Part shown: positions 1 through 8,028 of the stretch, piece after piece | How positions within the stretch are numbered: the stretch's first letter is position 1 | Layout of the letters: each line of letters begins with the position of its first letter | Source of the DNA: Clostridia bacterium | GTDB lineage: Bacteria; Bacillota; Clostridia; UMGS1810 | DNA length: 58,044 nucleotides | Direction: 5' to 3' | NCBI GenBank assembly: GCA_017502845.1 | Contig: JAFVUE010000001.1 | Location: 1-58,044 of the forward strand | Made by a program: the position numbers and the translations under genes | Notes under the pieces: generated by a model | Seen by the model: the letters and a program-made list of their open reading frames with translations, nothing else | Database searches by the model: none | Told to the model about the DNA's origin: nothing

Positions 1-114
1 AAAGAGAAATTTTGTCGTAAATAGGAATAAGAACCCGACCCGTTAACGCAATCAAAGATTGCGGTCGGGTACCCCGGAACCTTGTTGTTTCCACAATAAG
101 AAAAAATCCCGTAA
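1..114. repeat. 114-bp terminal direct repeat, copy 1
   Basis: Bases 1-114 are identical to 57931-58044. The unit holds nested inverted repeats: CCCGACC pairs with GGTCGGG around GCAATC-AAA-GATTGC, leaving a 7-base bulge. A second hairpin, CTTGTTGT/ACAATAAG, follows. The right edge falls inside the terminator hairpin at 101-138, so the true repeat is probably longer than what can be compared here. It could be a dispersed structured repeat, the 3' part of a small RNA, or an assembly overlap. Confidence 0.9.
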
Positions 115-138
115 TACTGACGTATTTCGGGATTTTTT
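101..138. terminator. Bidirectional rho-independent terminator
   Basis: AAAAAATCCCG pairs with CGGGATTTTTT, with an inner AATAC/GTATT extension and a TGAC loop. On the minus strand it lies about 90 bases past the GH31 stop and would end that transcript. On the plus strand it would end any RNA made from the terminal repeat. Confidence 0.8.
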
Positions 139-225
139 ATGGACAATTTGCGGTAAATTGCCTTTCAAAACCGAATTCTCCCTATGAAGCACCGCCTTAT
201 CAGGAGGTTTTTTAGATTAGTTATA

Positions 226-1755
226 TTATTTAACTTTTCTGAACCAGGGGAGAACATTGAGGGGGGAAGGAACTTTGTGAACACCTGCTTCGTAGGTGTT
301 TCCGTTTTCGTCTGCCCACTTACCCTCGGGGAAAACTACATCTCTTTCAACTGTACCCTGTGTAACAACAGGTGCAACGAGAATGTCGTTTCCAAGCATA
401 AACTGGTCGTTTATCATCTCGTAACCGCTTCCGGGATACTGATATTCCATATGGCGTACAATCGGTTCGCCTGTTACGGCACTTTCTTTAACAAGAGCAA
501 CTATTTCGTCAGCCATTTTCTTGTGGAGTTTGCCTGCCTCGATAACAATGTCGAGTGCCTCTTTTGAGAGGACTCTCCAGGGGAGGAGAGAATACTGCAT
601 CATAGGCAGAAGTGCAGAACACTGTGCTGAACGGATAAAGAGCTCCTCGTCAATAGGATCTCCGTTTATAAATGCTCCCCAGTCGCCGCCGTAAATCATA
701 TCGGGGCAAACGAACGGATGACCGATAAGTCCCTGAAGAATGGTGTTGGGGAGTAACTGGTTGATACCGATTCCGTCCCATGTGGGATACTTGTCGCGGA
801 GACGCTGAATAACCGCTTTACCGCCACCTTTGAATGTGTCTTTATATTCGTGGAATTCGTATCTCTCGCCAAATTCGTTCCATGCAATGTTCAACTCTGC
901 GGCAGTCATTTTACAAGCCAGTTTGCCGTTTATAACGTTTTCCGGCTGATACGATGCAATGTCTCCGCCGTCAAATTTGAATCCGTCAACGCCATATTCG
1001 TCCATAAGGTAGTGGAGTTGCTTGTCAAGAAATTCTCTGTCGTTTTTGTGTGAAACATTGAGGATTGCGCTGAATCCGTTCCACCATTTGATTATGGCAA
1101 CCTCGCCTGATTCAGTACGCATAAACACGTCTTCTCCTGCAAGGATTTTTCTTATGAACGATTCGCCGTCAGCACAAACATAGGGAACAACCCACAGCAT
1201 AACTTTGAATCCCATTTCGTGGAGTTTGTCAATCATACCCTTGGGATCGGGGAACTTTTCTCTGTTGAAATCCCATTCGCCGTATCTGCCGTGCCAACCC
1301 TCGTCGATGATGAGTATGCCCGGTTCAAAACCGTTTTCGATAATCTCTTCGGCATATTTCATGGTTTTTTCCTGTGTGGGATTGTATGTAAACTCAATCC
1401 ATGTGTTGTACTGTGCAGTTTTGAAGAATACTTCAGGCAACTGCTTTCCGCTGAACGGGAAATGCTTTTTCATAGCAGTTGTGTATGCATCCTTGAGGTT
1501 TTTCCCACCATTATAGATGTCAATTCCCTCTCCGTCAAAGCAGAATTTTCCGTCTTTGATTTCCACTTTGAACGGATTTTCACTCCAGATGTATCTGCCC
1601 TTGTTTGAAAGAAATAAGGGCATTGTCTGGTTTGAAGCGTCTACTCTGAAATCGTGGCAGTATTCACTGTTGCTACCTAATGGCATTTTGTCGCCATAGT
1701 CAGATGAACCGCCCCACCAGAGTTCGTTTTCCAAAAAATCAAATGTGTAATTCAT
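226..1755 (-). CDS. Glycoside hydrolase family 31 (alpha-glycosidase)
   Basis: A 509-aa TIM-barrel glycosidase of the GH31 type, which hydrolyses terminal alpha-linked sugars by a retaining mechanism. The segment IIDEGWHGRYGEWDFN (about 149-164) is the typical start of the barrel. DGFKFDGGD (257-265) carries the likely nucleophile Asp262, and HPFVCPDM (346-353) the likely acid/base Asp352. It is shorter than most GH31 enzymes because the N-terminal beta domain is reduced. There is no signal peptide, so it probably acts in the cytoplasm on imported sugars. The start ATG has an AGAGGT site upstream. It lies 44 bases behind the copper-amine-oxidase-like gene and may be co-transcribed with it. 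Substrate (glucoside, xyloside or N-acetylgalactosaminide) cannot be told from the sequence. Confidence 0.88.
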   Translation of the reverse strand: MNYTFDFLENELWWGGSSDYGDKMPLGSNSEYCHDFRVDASNQTMPLFLSNKGRYIWSENPFKVEIKDGKFCFDGEGIDIYNGGKNLKDAYTTAMKKHFPFSGKQLPEVFFKTAQYNTWIEFTYNPTQEKTMKYAEEIIENGFEPGILIIDEGWHGRYGEWDFNREKFPDPKGMIDKLHEMGFKVMLWVVPYVCADGESFIRKILAGEDVFMRTESGEVAIIKWWNGFSAILNVSHKNDREFLDKQLHYLMDEYGVDGFKFDGGDIASYQPENVINGKLACKMTAAELNIAWNEFGERYEFHEYKDTFKGGGKAVIQRLRDKYPTWDGIGINQLLPNTILQGLIGHPFVCPDMIYGGDWGAFINGDPIDEELFIRSAQCSALLPMMQYSLLPWRVLSKEALDIVIEAGKLHKKMADEIVALVKESAVTGEPIVRHMEYQYPGSGYEMINDQFMLGNDILVAPVVTQGTVERDVVFPEGKWADENGNTYEAGVHKVPSPLNVLPWFRKVK

Positions 1756-1799
1756 AAGTGTACCTCTTTTGTGTTTATATTTTCCTGTGTATAAATATA

Positions 1800-2978
1800 T
1801 TAATACTCCGTTACGAATTCTGAATAATCAACTGTAAAATTGTCAGAAGGCACTTTGATATCAAATGCCTCTGCTGCATCTTCTCTTTCGATAATAAGTG
1901 TAAAACCCTCTTCAGTTTCGCCAGTTGTCTGGTCAAGGCCGATTAAAGAAATTGCTGCCGCAGAAAGTGTATCTTTTTTATAACTTTTGAAAATTTCAAT
2001 AACAGCAGCCACGTCATTATCGGGAATTATAAGCTCATATTCTACAGTTTTAATATCGCCCTTTTTCTCGACTTTGAGATTACCCGCTTTTGCCTGTTCA
2101 ACTATGTACGCAAGTCCTTCAGAGTACGCATAGAATGTTTCAAGAGATGCATCGTACATAAGCATAGAATCAGCAACTGCTTTGAGTATCATATCGCTGT
2201 TTATAGCGAGATCTTCGGAACTGATTTTGAAGTCAGGGATAAATTCGTTGTAAGGACATTTAACCCACAGTCCCATTGTGTATGGTGTGCTTATATAGAA
2301 AGCATCGTATGTAGCTATAACCTCAACCTGTTCAGTACCGTCTGAAAAACTGAACATAACTGCATCATCGTCTTTTGCAAATGATATGGTAAGACCTTCA
2401 TTTTCAAGATCGAATTCGGGAGCAGTCAGATATACATTGTAGTAACCCTGAATTTTATTAAGGTCGAAACTTAATATTTCATTAAAAAATTCTGGACACT
2501 GTGCTTTGTAGTCAGAAGTTACACCGGAGAGAACATCAATGATAATAACATCTCTGTTTGCGTTGTCCCAACCAACACTGCAGCCGAATGCTTCGCCGAT
2601 AAGACGGACAGGAACAAGAGTTCTGCCCTCAACGATAAGGGGAGCAACGTCAAATGAGATAACTTCTTCTTTGCCGTTTTCAATCAGAACAGCGTCAGTG
2701 TTACCGATAGTGAGTTTGAGAGTTTTGTCGCCCTGAACAGCGGTAACAATCTTTCTGCCGTCTGCTTCTTCTTTGTAGTCAACTTCTGCATCAAATGCAT
2801 TTGCTACATATCTGAACGGAATCATTGTTCTGTCGCTGATAATCTGGGGAGCAACGTCAAATTCGATTGCCTTTCCGTCCACATAAACGCCGATATCGTC
2901 TGCCGCAAAAGCGTTTACAGCGCCGAACATCAGCATAAGTACTGTTGCCATGATAAGGATTTTAATTGTCTTTTTCAT
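1800..2978 (-). CDS. Secreted protein with copper-amine-oxidase-like N-terminal domains
   Basis: A 392-aa exported protein: signal peptide at about 1-26 ending AFA-A, then two copies of the copper amine oxidase N-terminal-like motif (VAPQIISDRTMIPFRYVANAF and, about 70 residues later, VAPLIVEGRTLVPVRLIGEAF). These domains are common stalk or wall-associated modules in Clostridia and do not imply oxidase activity. The C-terminal ~230 residues are not recognised. I placed the start at ATG 2978, because AGGTG at 2990-2986 lies 7 bases ahead of it; an in-frame TTG at 2984 would nearly touch that site. It has its own minus-strand promoter and reads toward the GH31 gene. Confidence 0.8.
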   Translation of the reverse strand: MKKTIKILIMATVLMLMFGAVNAFAADDIGVYVDGKAIEFDVAPQIISDRTMIPFRYVANAFDAEVDYKEEADGRKIVTAVQGDKTLKLTIGNTDAVLIENGKEEVISFDVAPLIVEGRTLVPVRLIGEAFGCSVGWDNANRDVIIIDVLSGVTSDYKAQCPEFFNEILSFDLNKIQGYYNVYLTAPEFDLENEGLTISFAKDDDAVMFSFSDGTEQVEVIATYDAFYISTPYTMGLWVKCPYNEFIPDFKISSEDLAINSDMILKAVADSMLMYDASLETFYAYSEGLAYIVEQAKAGNLKVEKKGDIKTVEYELIIPDNDVAAVIEIFKSYKKDTLSAAAISLIGLDQTTGETEEGFTLIIEREDAAEAFDIKVPSDNFTVDYSEFVTEY

Positions 2979-3011
2979 TGTCAATCACCTTTCACAATAA
3001 TATTTTATATT

Positions 3012-3041
3012 ATTATACCACTAAAGTGCACATACTTGCAA
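3012..3041 (-). promoter_or_regulatory. Promoter of the copper-amine-oxidase-like gene
   Basis: On the minus strand TTGCAA (3041-3036) and TATAAT (3017-3012) are 18 bases apart, about 35 bases before the start codon. This matches a housekeeping sigma-A type promoter. Confidence 0.65.
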
Positions 3042-3085
3042 TAGAAAAAACGTGTTAAATCAAAGGAAAAACAACGATTTTTTTA

Positions 3086-3114
3086 TTTACAACAGGAAAT
3101 AATTGTGTTATGAT
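3086..3114 (+). promoter_or_regulatory. Promoter of miaB and downstream genes
   Basis: TTTACA (3086-3091) and TATGAT (3109-3114) are separated by 17 bases, with an extended TG motif in front of the -10 element. It is divergent from the minus-strand promoter at 3012-3041. Confidence 0.65.
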
Positions 3115-3150
3115 AGATGTGTATACCCCAAAATAGGCGAGGAGATTACA

Positions 3151-4467
3151 TTGAGTAAAAAGATATATATAGAAACCTATGGCTGTCAGCAGAATGTGAG
3201 CGATTCGGAGAAGATAGCCGGTATGGCATCGGAACTCGGTTATGAACTGTGTAACGACAAAGAAGATGCCGACCTTATAGTTTATAATACCTGTGCAGTC
3301 CGTGAAAATGCGGAACTGAAAGTTTACGGTAACCTCGGTGCCCTTAAAGCGCTTAAGAATAAGAAACCTGACCTTATCATTGCTGTCTGCGGATGTATGA
3401 TGCAGGAGAGTAATGTTGCCGATAGGATAAAGAGAGTTTATAAGCATGTGGATATTGTTTTCGGTACACATGCACTTCATAAATTCAAAGACCTTGTGAG
3501 AAAAGCAGAGCAGGAACATGATTTTATTGCAGATGTTGAAAACATTGATGGCGAGATTCACGAGGGACTCCCGATTATAAGAGGCGAGGGTGTGTGCGCA
3601 TCCGTCAGCATAATGTACGGTTGCAATAATTTCTGCACATACTGTATAGTACCTTATGTACGTGGCAGGGAACGTAGCCGTGATAAGGAGGATATTTTAT
3701 CCGAAGTACGTGATGCCGTTGCAAATGGGTATAAGGAGATTATGCTCCTTGGCCAGAATGTCAATTCATACGGCAAGGGCAAGGATATTACTTTTGCTCA
3801 ATTGCTTGAGGAAGTTGCAGGTATAGAGGGCGTTGAGCGAATCCGATTTATGACATCCCATCCCAAGGATATCAGCGAAGAACTGATTAAGGTTATGAGT
3901 CGCCACGATAATATCTGTAAGCAACTTCATTTACCTGTTCAATGCGGTAATAACCGTGTGCTCAAATCAATGAACAGGGGCTATACGAGAGAGAAGTATT
4001 TCGGGCTTATAGATATGGCAAGGTCATATATGCCGGATATAACCATCTCCACAGACATAATTGTTGGCTTTCCCGGAGAAACTACCGAAGAGTTTGAGGA
4101 TACTCTTGATTTGCTTGAGAGAGTCCGTTATGATACAGTATTCTCGTTTATATATTCCAAGAGGACAGGCACTCCTGCTGCAACAATGGATGATGTTATA
4201 TCCCCCGAGGAGAAAAAAGATAATTTCAACAGATTGCTCGAGGTGCAGAATCGCATCTGCGCAGAGATAAATGCAACTTATAAAGATAAGGTTTGCCCCG
4301 TTCTCGTTGAGGGCAGGAGCAAAACCGATACACATATGTTCACAGGAAGAACAGATGGTGGAAAACTCGTTCACTTCTCCGGAGATGAATCACTGGTGGG
4401 TAAGATTGTGAATGTTAAGATAACCGATCCCAAAACATGGTCGCTTATGGGTGAGATAGATGAGTAA
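3151..4467 (+). CDS. miaB: tRNA-2-methylthio-N6-dimethylallyladenosine synthase MiaB
   Basis: A radical SAM methylthiotransferase that adds a methylthio group to N6-isopentenyladenosine at position 37 of tRNAs reading UNN codons. The N-terminal UPF0004 domain begins with TYGCQQN (Cys12; MiaB proteins usually read TYGCQMN) and carries two further cluster cysteines, in NTCAVREN and CGCMM. The SAM cluster motif CNNFCTYC is at residues 158-165, and a TRAM-like RNA-binding tail ends the protein. The start is TTG at 3151, six bases after GAGGAG. An upstream in-frame ATG at 3103 lies on the -10 element and has no ribosome site. The product is 438 aa, normal for the family. The 3' end overlaps the next gene by 8 bases. 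Confidence 0.93.
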   Translation: MSKKIYIETYGCQQNVSDSEKIAGMASELGYELCNDKEDADLIVYNTCAVRENAELKVYGNLGALKALKNKKPDLIIAVCGCMMQESNVADRIKRVYKHVDIVFGTHALHKFKDLVRKAEQEHDFIADVENIDGEIHEGLPIIRGEGVCASVSIMYGCNNFCTYCIVPYVRGRERSRDKEDILSEVRDAVANGYKEIMLLGQNVNSYGKGKDITFAQLLEEVAGIEGVERIRFMTSHPKDISEELIKVMSRHDNICKQLHLPVQCGNNRVLKSMNRGYTREKYFGLIDMARSYMPDITISTDIIVGFPGETTEEFEDTLDLLERVRYDTVFSFIYSKRTGTPAATMDDVISPEEKKDNFNRLLEVQNRICAEINATYKDKVCPVLVEGRSKTDTHMFTGRTDGGKLVHFSGDESLVGKIVNVKITDPKTWSLMGEIDE

Positions 4468-4963
4468 ACTTAAGAAGATGCTCTTACTTGCCCTGCTTTC
4501 GGGTGTGGCGGCTATGCTTGGTGTGTTTGAGAGTATGCTTCCCATACTCCCTGCAATCCCCGGTGGAAAACTCGGTATTGCCAATAGCATCACACTTATA
4601 ACGCTCTACGTTTTCGGCGGAGTACCCGCTGCAATCGTAAGTGCGCTGCGAACAGTTGTATCCTGTATGCTCTACGGCGGAATGAACGCATTTATGTATA
4701 GTTTCGCAGGTGCAATGTTTTCCGTTGCTGCTATGATATGTGTGAAGAAAGTACTCGGAAGCAAAGTTTCCCCCACAGGAATAAGCGTTATTGGTGCGGC
4801 TTGTCATAATACTGCGCAGGTGGCGGTAGCATGGCTTGTTCTCCGCAGTAGTGTGCTTTTTCAGTATCTTGGAGCATTGCTTCTGATAGCAATAGTTTCG
4901 GGAACTGTGTGCGGTTGGATAAGCGGACGTTGTATAGACAGAATAAAAGGATTGATAAAATGA
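4460..4963 (+). CDS. Gx transporter family membrane protein (heptaprenyl diphosphate synthase component I-like)
   Basis: A 167-aa integral membrane protein with five or six hydrophobic helices and the glycine-rich segment PAIPGGKLGIANSITL (about 32-47) typical of the family often annotated as heptaprenyl diphosphate synthase component I or Gx transporter. Its fold resembles ECF-transporter substrate-binding subunits, so transport of a small molecule is plausible. The family name does not prove a role in prenyl synthesis. It overlaps the end of miaB by 8 bases and the start of maf by 4 (ATGA), so the three genes are probably translationally coupled. Confidence 0.75.
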   Translation: MSKLKKMLLLALLSGVAAMLGVFESMLPILPAIPGGKLGIANSITLITLYVFGGVPAAIVSALRTVVSCMLYGGMNAFMYSFAGAMFSVAAMICVKKVLGSKVSPTGISVIGAACHNTAQVAVAWLVLRSSVLFQYLGALLLIAIVSGTVCGWISGRCIDRIKGLIK

Positions 4964-5547
4964 GTAAACCAAGATTTGTACTTGCTTCAAAATCTCCACG
5001 AAGAAGTGAACTTTTGGAAAATCTGGGGATAGATTTTGATGTAAAGGTAAGCGGTGCTGACGAGGGTGGAATCCCCAAAACACTTCCGCCCCATATTTAT
5101 GTCCAGGAACTTGCTGTGCTTAAGGGTACGGCAGTTGCGGCGGATTGCAGGAGGGGAAATTTCGTTATTGCTGCAGATACGGTCGTTGTGTGCGACGGAG
5201 AGATTGTGGGCAAGCCGAAAGACTGGGATGATGCCTATCGTATGCTTAAAATGTTAAGTGGCAAAGAACACTTTGTATATACAGGTTTCTCTGTTACAGA
5301 TGCATCCAATATGATGACCGTATCCGGTTATGAAATGACGGAGGTACATTTTAAGGAACTCAGTGAAACGGAGATTGAAGAATACCTCACAAGTGGCGAA
5401 CCTTTTGATAAAGCAGGTGGATATGGTATTCAGGGCAAGGCATCACTTTTCGTGGATAGTATAAAGGGCGATTTCTTCAATGTTGTGGGACTTCCCTTGT
5501 GCGCACTTAATAATTTGCTGATAAAAGAATTTAATATTTCACTATAA
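4960..5547 (+). CDS. maf: Maf-like nucleoside triphosphate pyrophosphatase
   Basis: A 195-aa house-cleaning pyrophosphatase of the Maf/HAM1 fold that hydrolyses dTTP, UTP or modified nucleotides to the monophosphates; Maf is linked to septum formation in Bacillus. The family motif SKSPRR is at residues 10-15, followed by AADTVV with the catalytic Asp and GKPKD. The start is the ATG inside the ATGA overlap with the preceding gene; an upstream in-frame start at 4909 would lie deep in that gene. It sits directly before mreB, a common Firmicute arrangement. Confidence 0.9.
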   Translation: MSKPRFVLASKSPRRSELLENLGIDFDVKVSGADEGGIPKTLPPHIYVQELAVLKGTAVAADCRRGNFVIAADTVVVCDGEIVGKPKDWDDAYRMLKMLSGKEHFVYTGFSVTDASNMMTVSGYEMTEVHFKELSETEIEEYLTSGEPFDKAGGYGIQGKASLFVDSIKGDFFNVVGLPLCALNNLLIKEFNISL

Positions 5548-5563
5548 AGAGGAGATAAGTAGA

Positions 5564-6574
5564 ATGAAGAGAGATATCGGTATAGACTTAGGTACAGCCA
5601 ATACACTGGTACACATGAAGGGTAAAGGAATCATCGCAAACGAACCTTCTGTTGTTGCCATTAATCAGGAGACCGGTCAGGTTCTTGCGGTGGGTAACGA
5701 TGCAAAAGCAATGCTCGGCAGAACTCCCGGTAATATTGTTGCAATCCGTCCTTTGAAAGACGGTGTTATTGCAGATTTTGAAGTAACACAGGCAATGCTT
5801 AAATACTTTATCAAGAAATCACAGCCCGGACTCAGCATTTTCAAACCCAGAGTAATTGTGTGTGTTCCATCGGGTGTAACAGAAGTTGAGAAGAGAGCCG
5901 TAGAAGAAGCAACACTTGCATCAGGTGCAAAGGAAGTTTATCTTATTGAAGAACCAATGGCTGCTGCGATCGGTGCCGACCTTCCTGTAGAAGAACCTAC
6001 AGGTTGTATGGTAGTTGATATCGGAGGCGGTACAAGTGAAGTTGCCGTTATTTCTCTCGGCGGTATTGTTACAAGTCAATCGCTACGAGTGGCAGGAGAT
6101 GAATTTGACGATTCTATCATCAACTATATCAAGAGAGAATGTAACCTTACAATAGGCGAAAGAACAGCAGAGCGAATCAAACTTGAAATTGGTTCTGCGT
6201 TTGAGATGGCAGAGGAGATGAATATGGAAGTCCGTGGTCGCGACCTTATTACCGGTCTTCCCAAGAATATCTATATCACATCCCAGGAAATCCGCCGTGC
6301 GTTGGACGAGCCACTCACAGCGATTATAGACTCTATCAAGACAACACTTGAACAGACTCCACCTGAACTTTCAGCAGATATTATGGAGCGCGGTATAACC
6401 TTGACGGGAGGCGGAGCACTTCTCCGCGGTCTTGACCGTCTTATCGAACTTGAAACAGGTATGCCCGTAAATATTGCAAATACTCCTCTTGACTGTGTTG
6501 TTCTCGGTACAGGTAAAGTTCTTGAAGAGATTGATTTGTTAAAGGAAGTTCTTATCAAGTCAAAGAAAATGTAA
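5564..6574 (+). CDS. mreB: Rod shape-determining protein MreB
   Basis: A bacterial actin homologue (336 aa) that forms membrane-bound filaments guiding lateral wall synthesis. The phosphate-1 motif DLGTANT is at 8-14, the phosphate-2 motif DIGGGTSE at about 152-159, and the adenosine motif [10 protein letters not shown] near 282. Length is typical. A strong AGAGGAG site precedes the ATG. It begins the mreB-mreC-mreD-PBP2 block, 16 bases after maf, so it probably shares the miaB transcript. Confidence 0.96.
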   Translation: MKRDIGIDLGTANTLVHMKGKGIIANEPSVVAINQETGQVLAVGNDAKAMLGRTPGNIVAIRPLKDGVIADFEVTQAMLKYFIKKSQPGLSIFKPRVIVCVPSGVTEVEKRAVEEATLASGAKEVYLIEEPMAAAIGADLPVEEPTGCMVVDIGGGTSEVAVISLGGIVTSQSLRVAGDEFDDSIINYIKRECNLTIGERTAERIKLEIGSAFEMAEEMNMEVRGRDLITGLPKNIYITSQEIRRALDEPLTAIIDSIKTTLEQTPPELSADIMERGITLTGGGALLRGLDRLIELETGMPVNIANTPLDCVVLGTGKVLEEIDLLKEVLIKSKKM

Positions 6575-6612
6575 TTTTGCATTGATGTTATAAATAATCA
6601 GGAGGTGGAAGC

Positions 6613-7443
6613 GTGTCATTTTTTGAGAGAAATAAGAGCAGGGTTGTATTAGGTATAGTGTCAGTACTGTTGGTTGTTGTAATTGCGCTGTCCACCATAC
6701 CTTCACTAAAACCGAATTTTGTAAGTAACGCAGTAAACTTTGTGATATCCCCGATTCAGAAGGGTATAAGCTCTGTTATAAATTCCGTTCAGAATTTTTT
6801 CAATGTGCTTTTCAATATGGACGAATTTCAGGCGGAGAACGAACAACTGAGGCAAAGAGTTGTCTTTCTTGAGAGCGAAATCCGTGAGACGGAAGAACTT
6901 AAGAAAGAAAACAGCCGATTGAGGTCAATGCTCGGTATGCGTGAGCGTATGGTAGAGTATGAGACAGAGACGGCAGAGGTTATTGCAAAAGATCCGGGTA
7001 ACTGGTTCGTAACCTTTACAGTAGATAAAGGCAGTTCCAGCGGGGTAGAACTTTATGACCCAGTTATTACAGATAAAGGTCTTGTGGGTTATGTCAGTGA
7101 GGTTAATGTCAATTCTTCCAAAGTAACCTCTATTATAGATTCAACCACTTCCGTTGCGGCAAATGTCAAGCGAACAGGCGATGCTGCTGTAGTAGAGGGC
7201 GATTTGAAACTCCAGGAGCAGGGCAGATGCCGTATGGTATATGTTGATAAGGGTTCTGTAATAACTGCGGGAGACGAACTTGAAACCTCTGGAATGGGCG
7301 GTATATATCCCAAAGGAATTTATATCGGTAAGGTTATGGAGATAACAGGCGACGGCACAGGCCTTTCCCAACAGGCGACTATAGAACCTGCTGTGGATTT
7401 TGACAGCGTGTCGGAAGTTTTCATTATAATACAGATAGAATAA
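6613..7443 (+). CDS. mreC: Rod shape-determining protein MreC
   Basis: A 276-aa bitopic membrane protein that links MreB filaments to the external wall-synthesis enzymes. It has one transmembrane helix near 9-30, a coiled coil at about 70-112 (AENEQLRQRVVFLESEIRE) and two beta-barrel-type domains to the C-terminus. It starts at GTG 6613 with GGAGG seven bases upstream. The family-typical DPGNWF and VGYVSEV segments are present. Confidence 0.94.
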   Translation: MSFFERNKSRVVLGIVSVLLVVVIALSTIPSLKPNFVSNAVNFVISPIQKGISSVINSVQNFFNVLFNMDEFQAENEQLRQRVVFLESEIRETEELKKENSRLRSMLGMRERMVEYETETAEVIAKDPGNWFVTFTVDKGSSSGVELYDPVITDKGLVGYVSEVNVNSSKVTSIIDSTTSVAANVKRTGDAAVVEGDLKLQEQGRCRMVYVDKGSVITAGDELETSGMGGIYPKGIYIGKVMEITGDGTGLSQQATIEPAVDFDSVSEVFIIIQIE

Positions 7444-7479
7444 TGTGAATTAACATAAAGAGGGCGGTGAGCAAAGAAA

Positions 7480-7995
7480 ATGAACAGACGGAAAGGTCGC
7501 TATGCACTTGCATATTTTTCTTTGATTGTTGCCCTTGTTTTACAGACAACACTTGTGAAGGAAATTGCGATTTTCGGCATATCCCCAATGCTTGTACTTG
7601 TGCTTGTGGTGTGTTTCTCTCTGATGAATGACAGTATCCCCTCAGCAATCTTTGCTGTTATAGCAGGGCTTTTGCTTGATGTTGCGGGAAACAGGGCGTT
7701 TGGGCTTAATGCTCTTATGATGATGTATCTGTCTTTAGGGGTTTCCACCGTAGGACGTGAATTTTTTCAGGATACTTCCCGTTCTGCAATAATTCTTGTT
7801 TTTGTGGGAACGTTGCTTTACGAAACTGTATATTTCATATGCAATTTTCTTATATTCGGCTCGGGACATTTCTGGTATATGCTGTGGAGAGTAACACTTG
7901 TTGAAGCGGTATATAACGCGATTCTTACTATACTTGTATACTATTATTGCAATAAATTTCTGAAACTTGTTGTCAGTCGTTCGCTTTTAGATTAA
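7480..7995 (+). CDS. mreD: Rod shape-determining protein MreD
   Basis: A 171-aa integral membrane protein with about five hydrophobic helices, placed between mreC and PBP2 as in most rod-shaped Firmicutes. MreD works with MreC in the elongasome. Sequence conservation in the family is low, so the call rests on size, topology, the segment GLLLDVAGNRAFGLNAL and gene order. Confidence 0.88.
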   Translation: MNRRKGRYALAYFSLIVALVLQTTLVKEIAIFGISPMLVLVLVVCFSLMNDSIPSAIFAVIAGLLLDVAGNRAFGLNALMMMYLSLGVSTVGREFFQDTSRSAIILVFVGTLLYETVYFICNFLIFGSGHFWYMLWRVTLVEAVYNAILTILVYYYCNKFLKLVVSRSLLD

Positions 7996-8028
7996 TTTGA
8001 GTAAAATACACAGGAAAGGTGTGAGAAT

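Noticed and set aside
192-213. Second hairpin with a T run near the end of the GH31 gene
   Set aside because: Only about seven pairs with a mismatch, and oriented for the plus strand where no gene needs it; the hairpin at 101-138 is far better.
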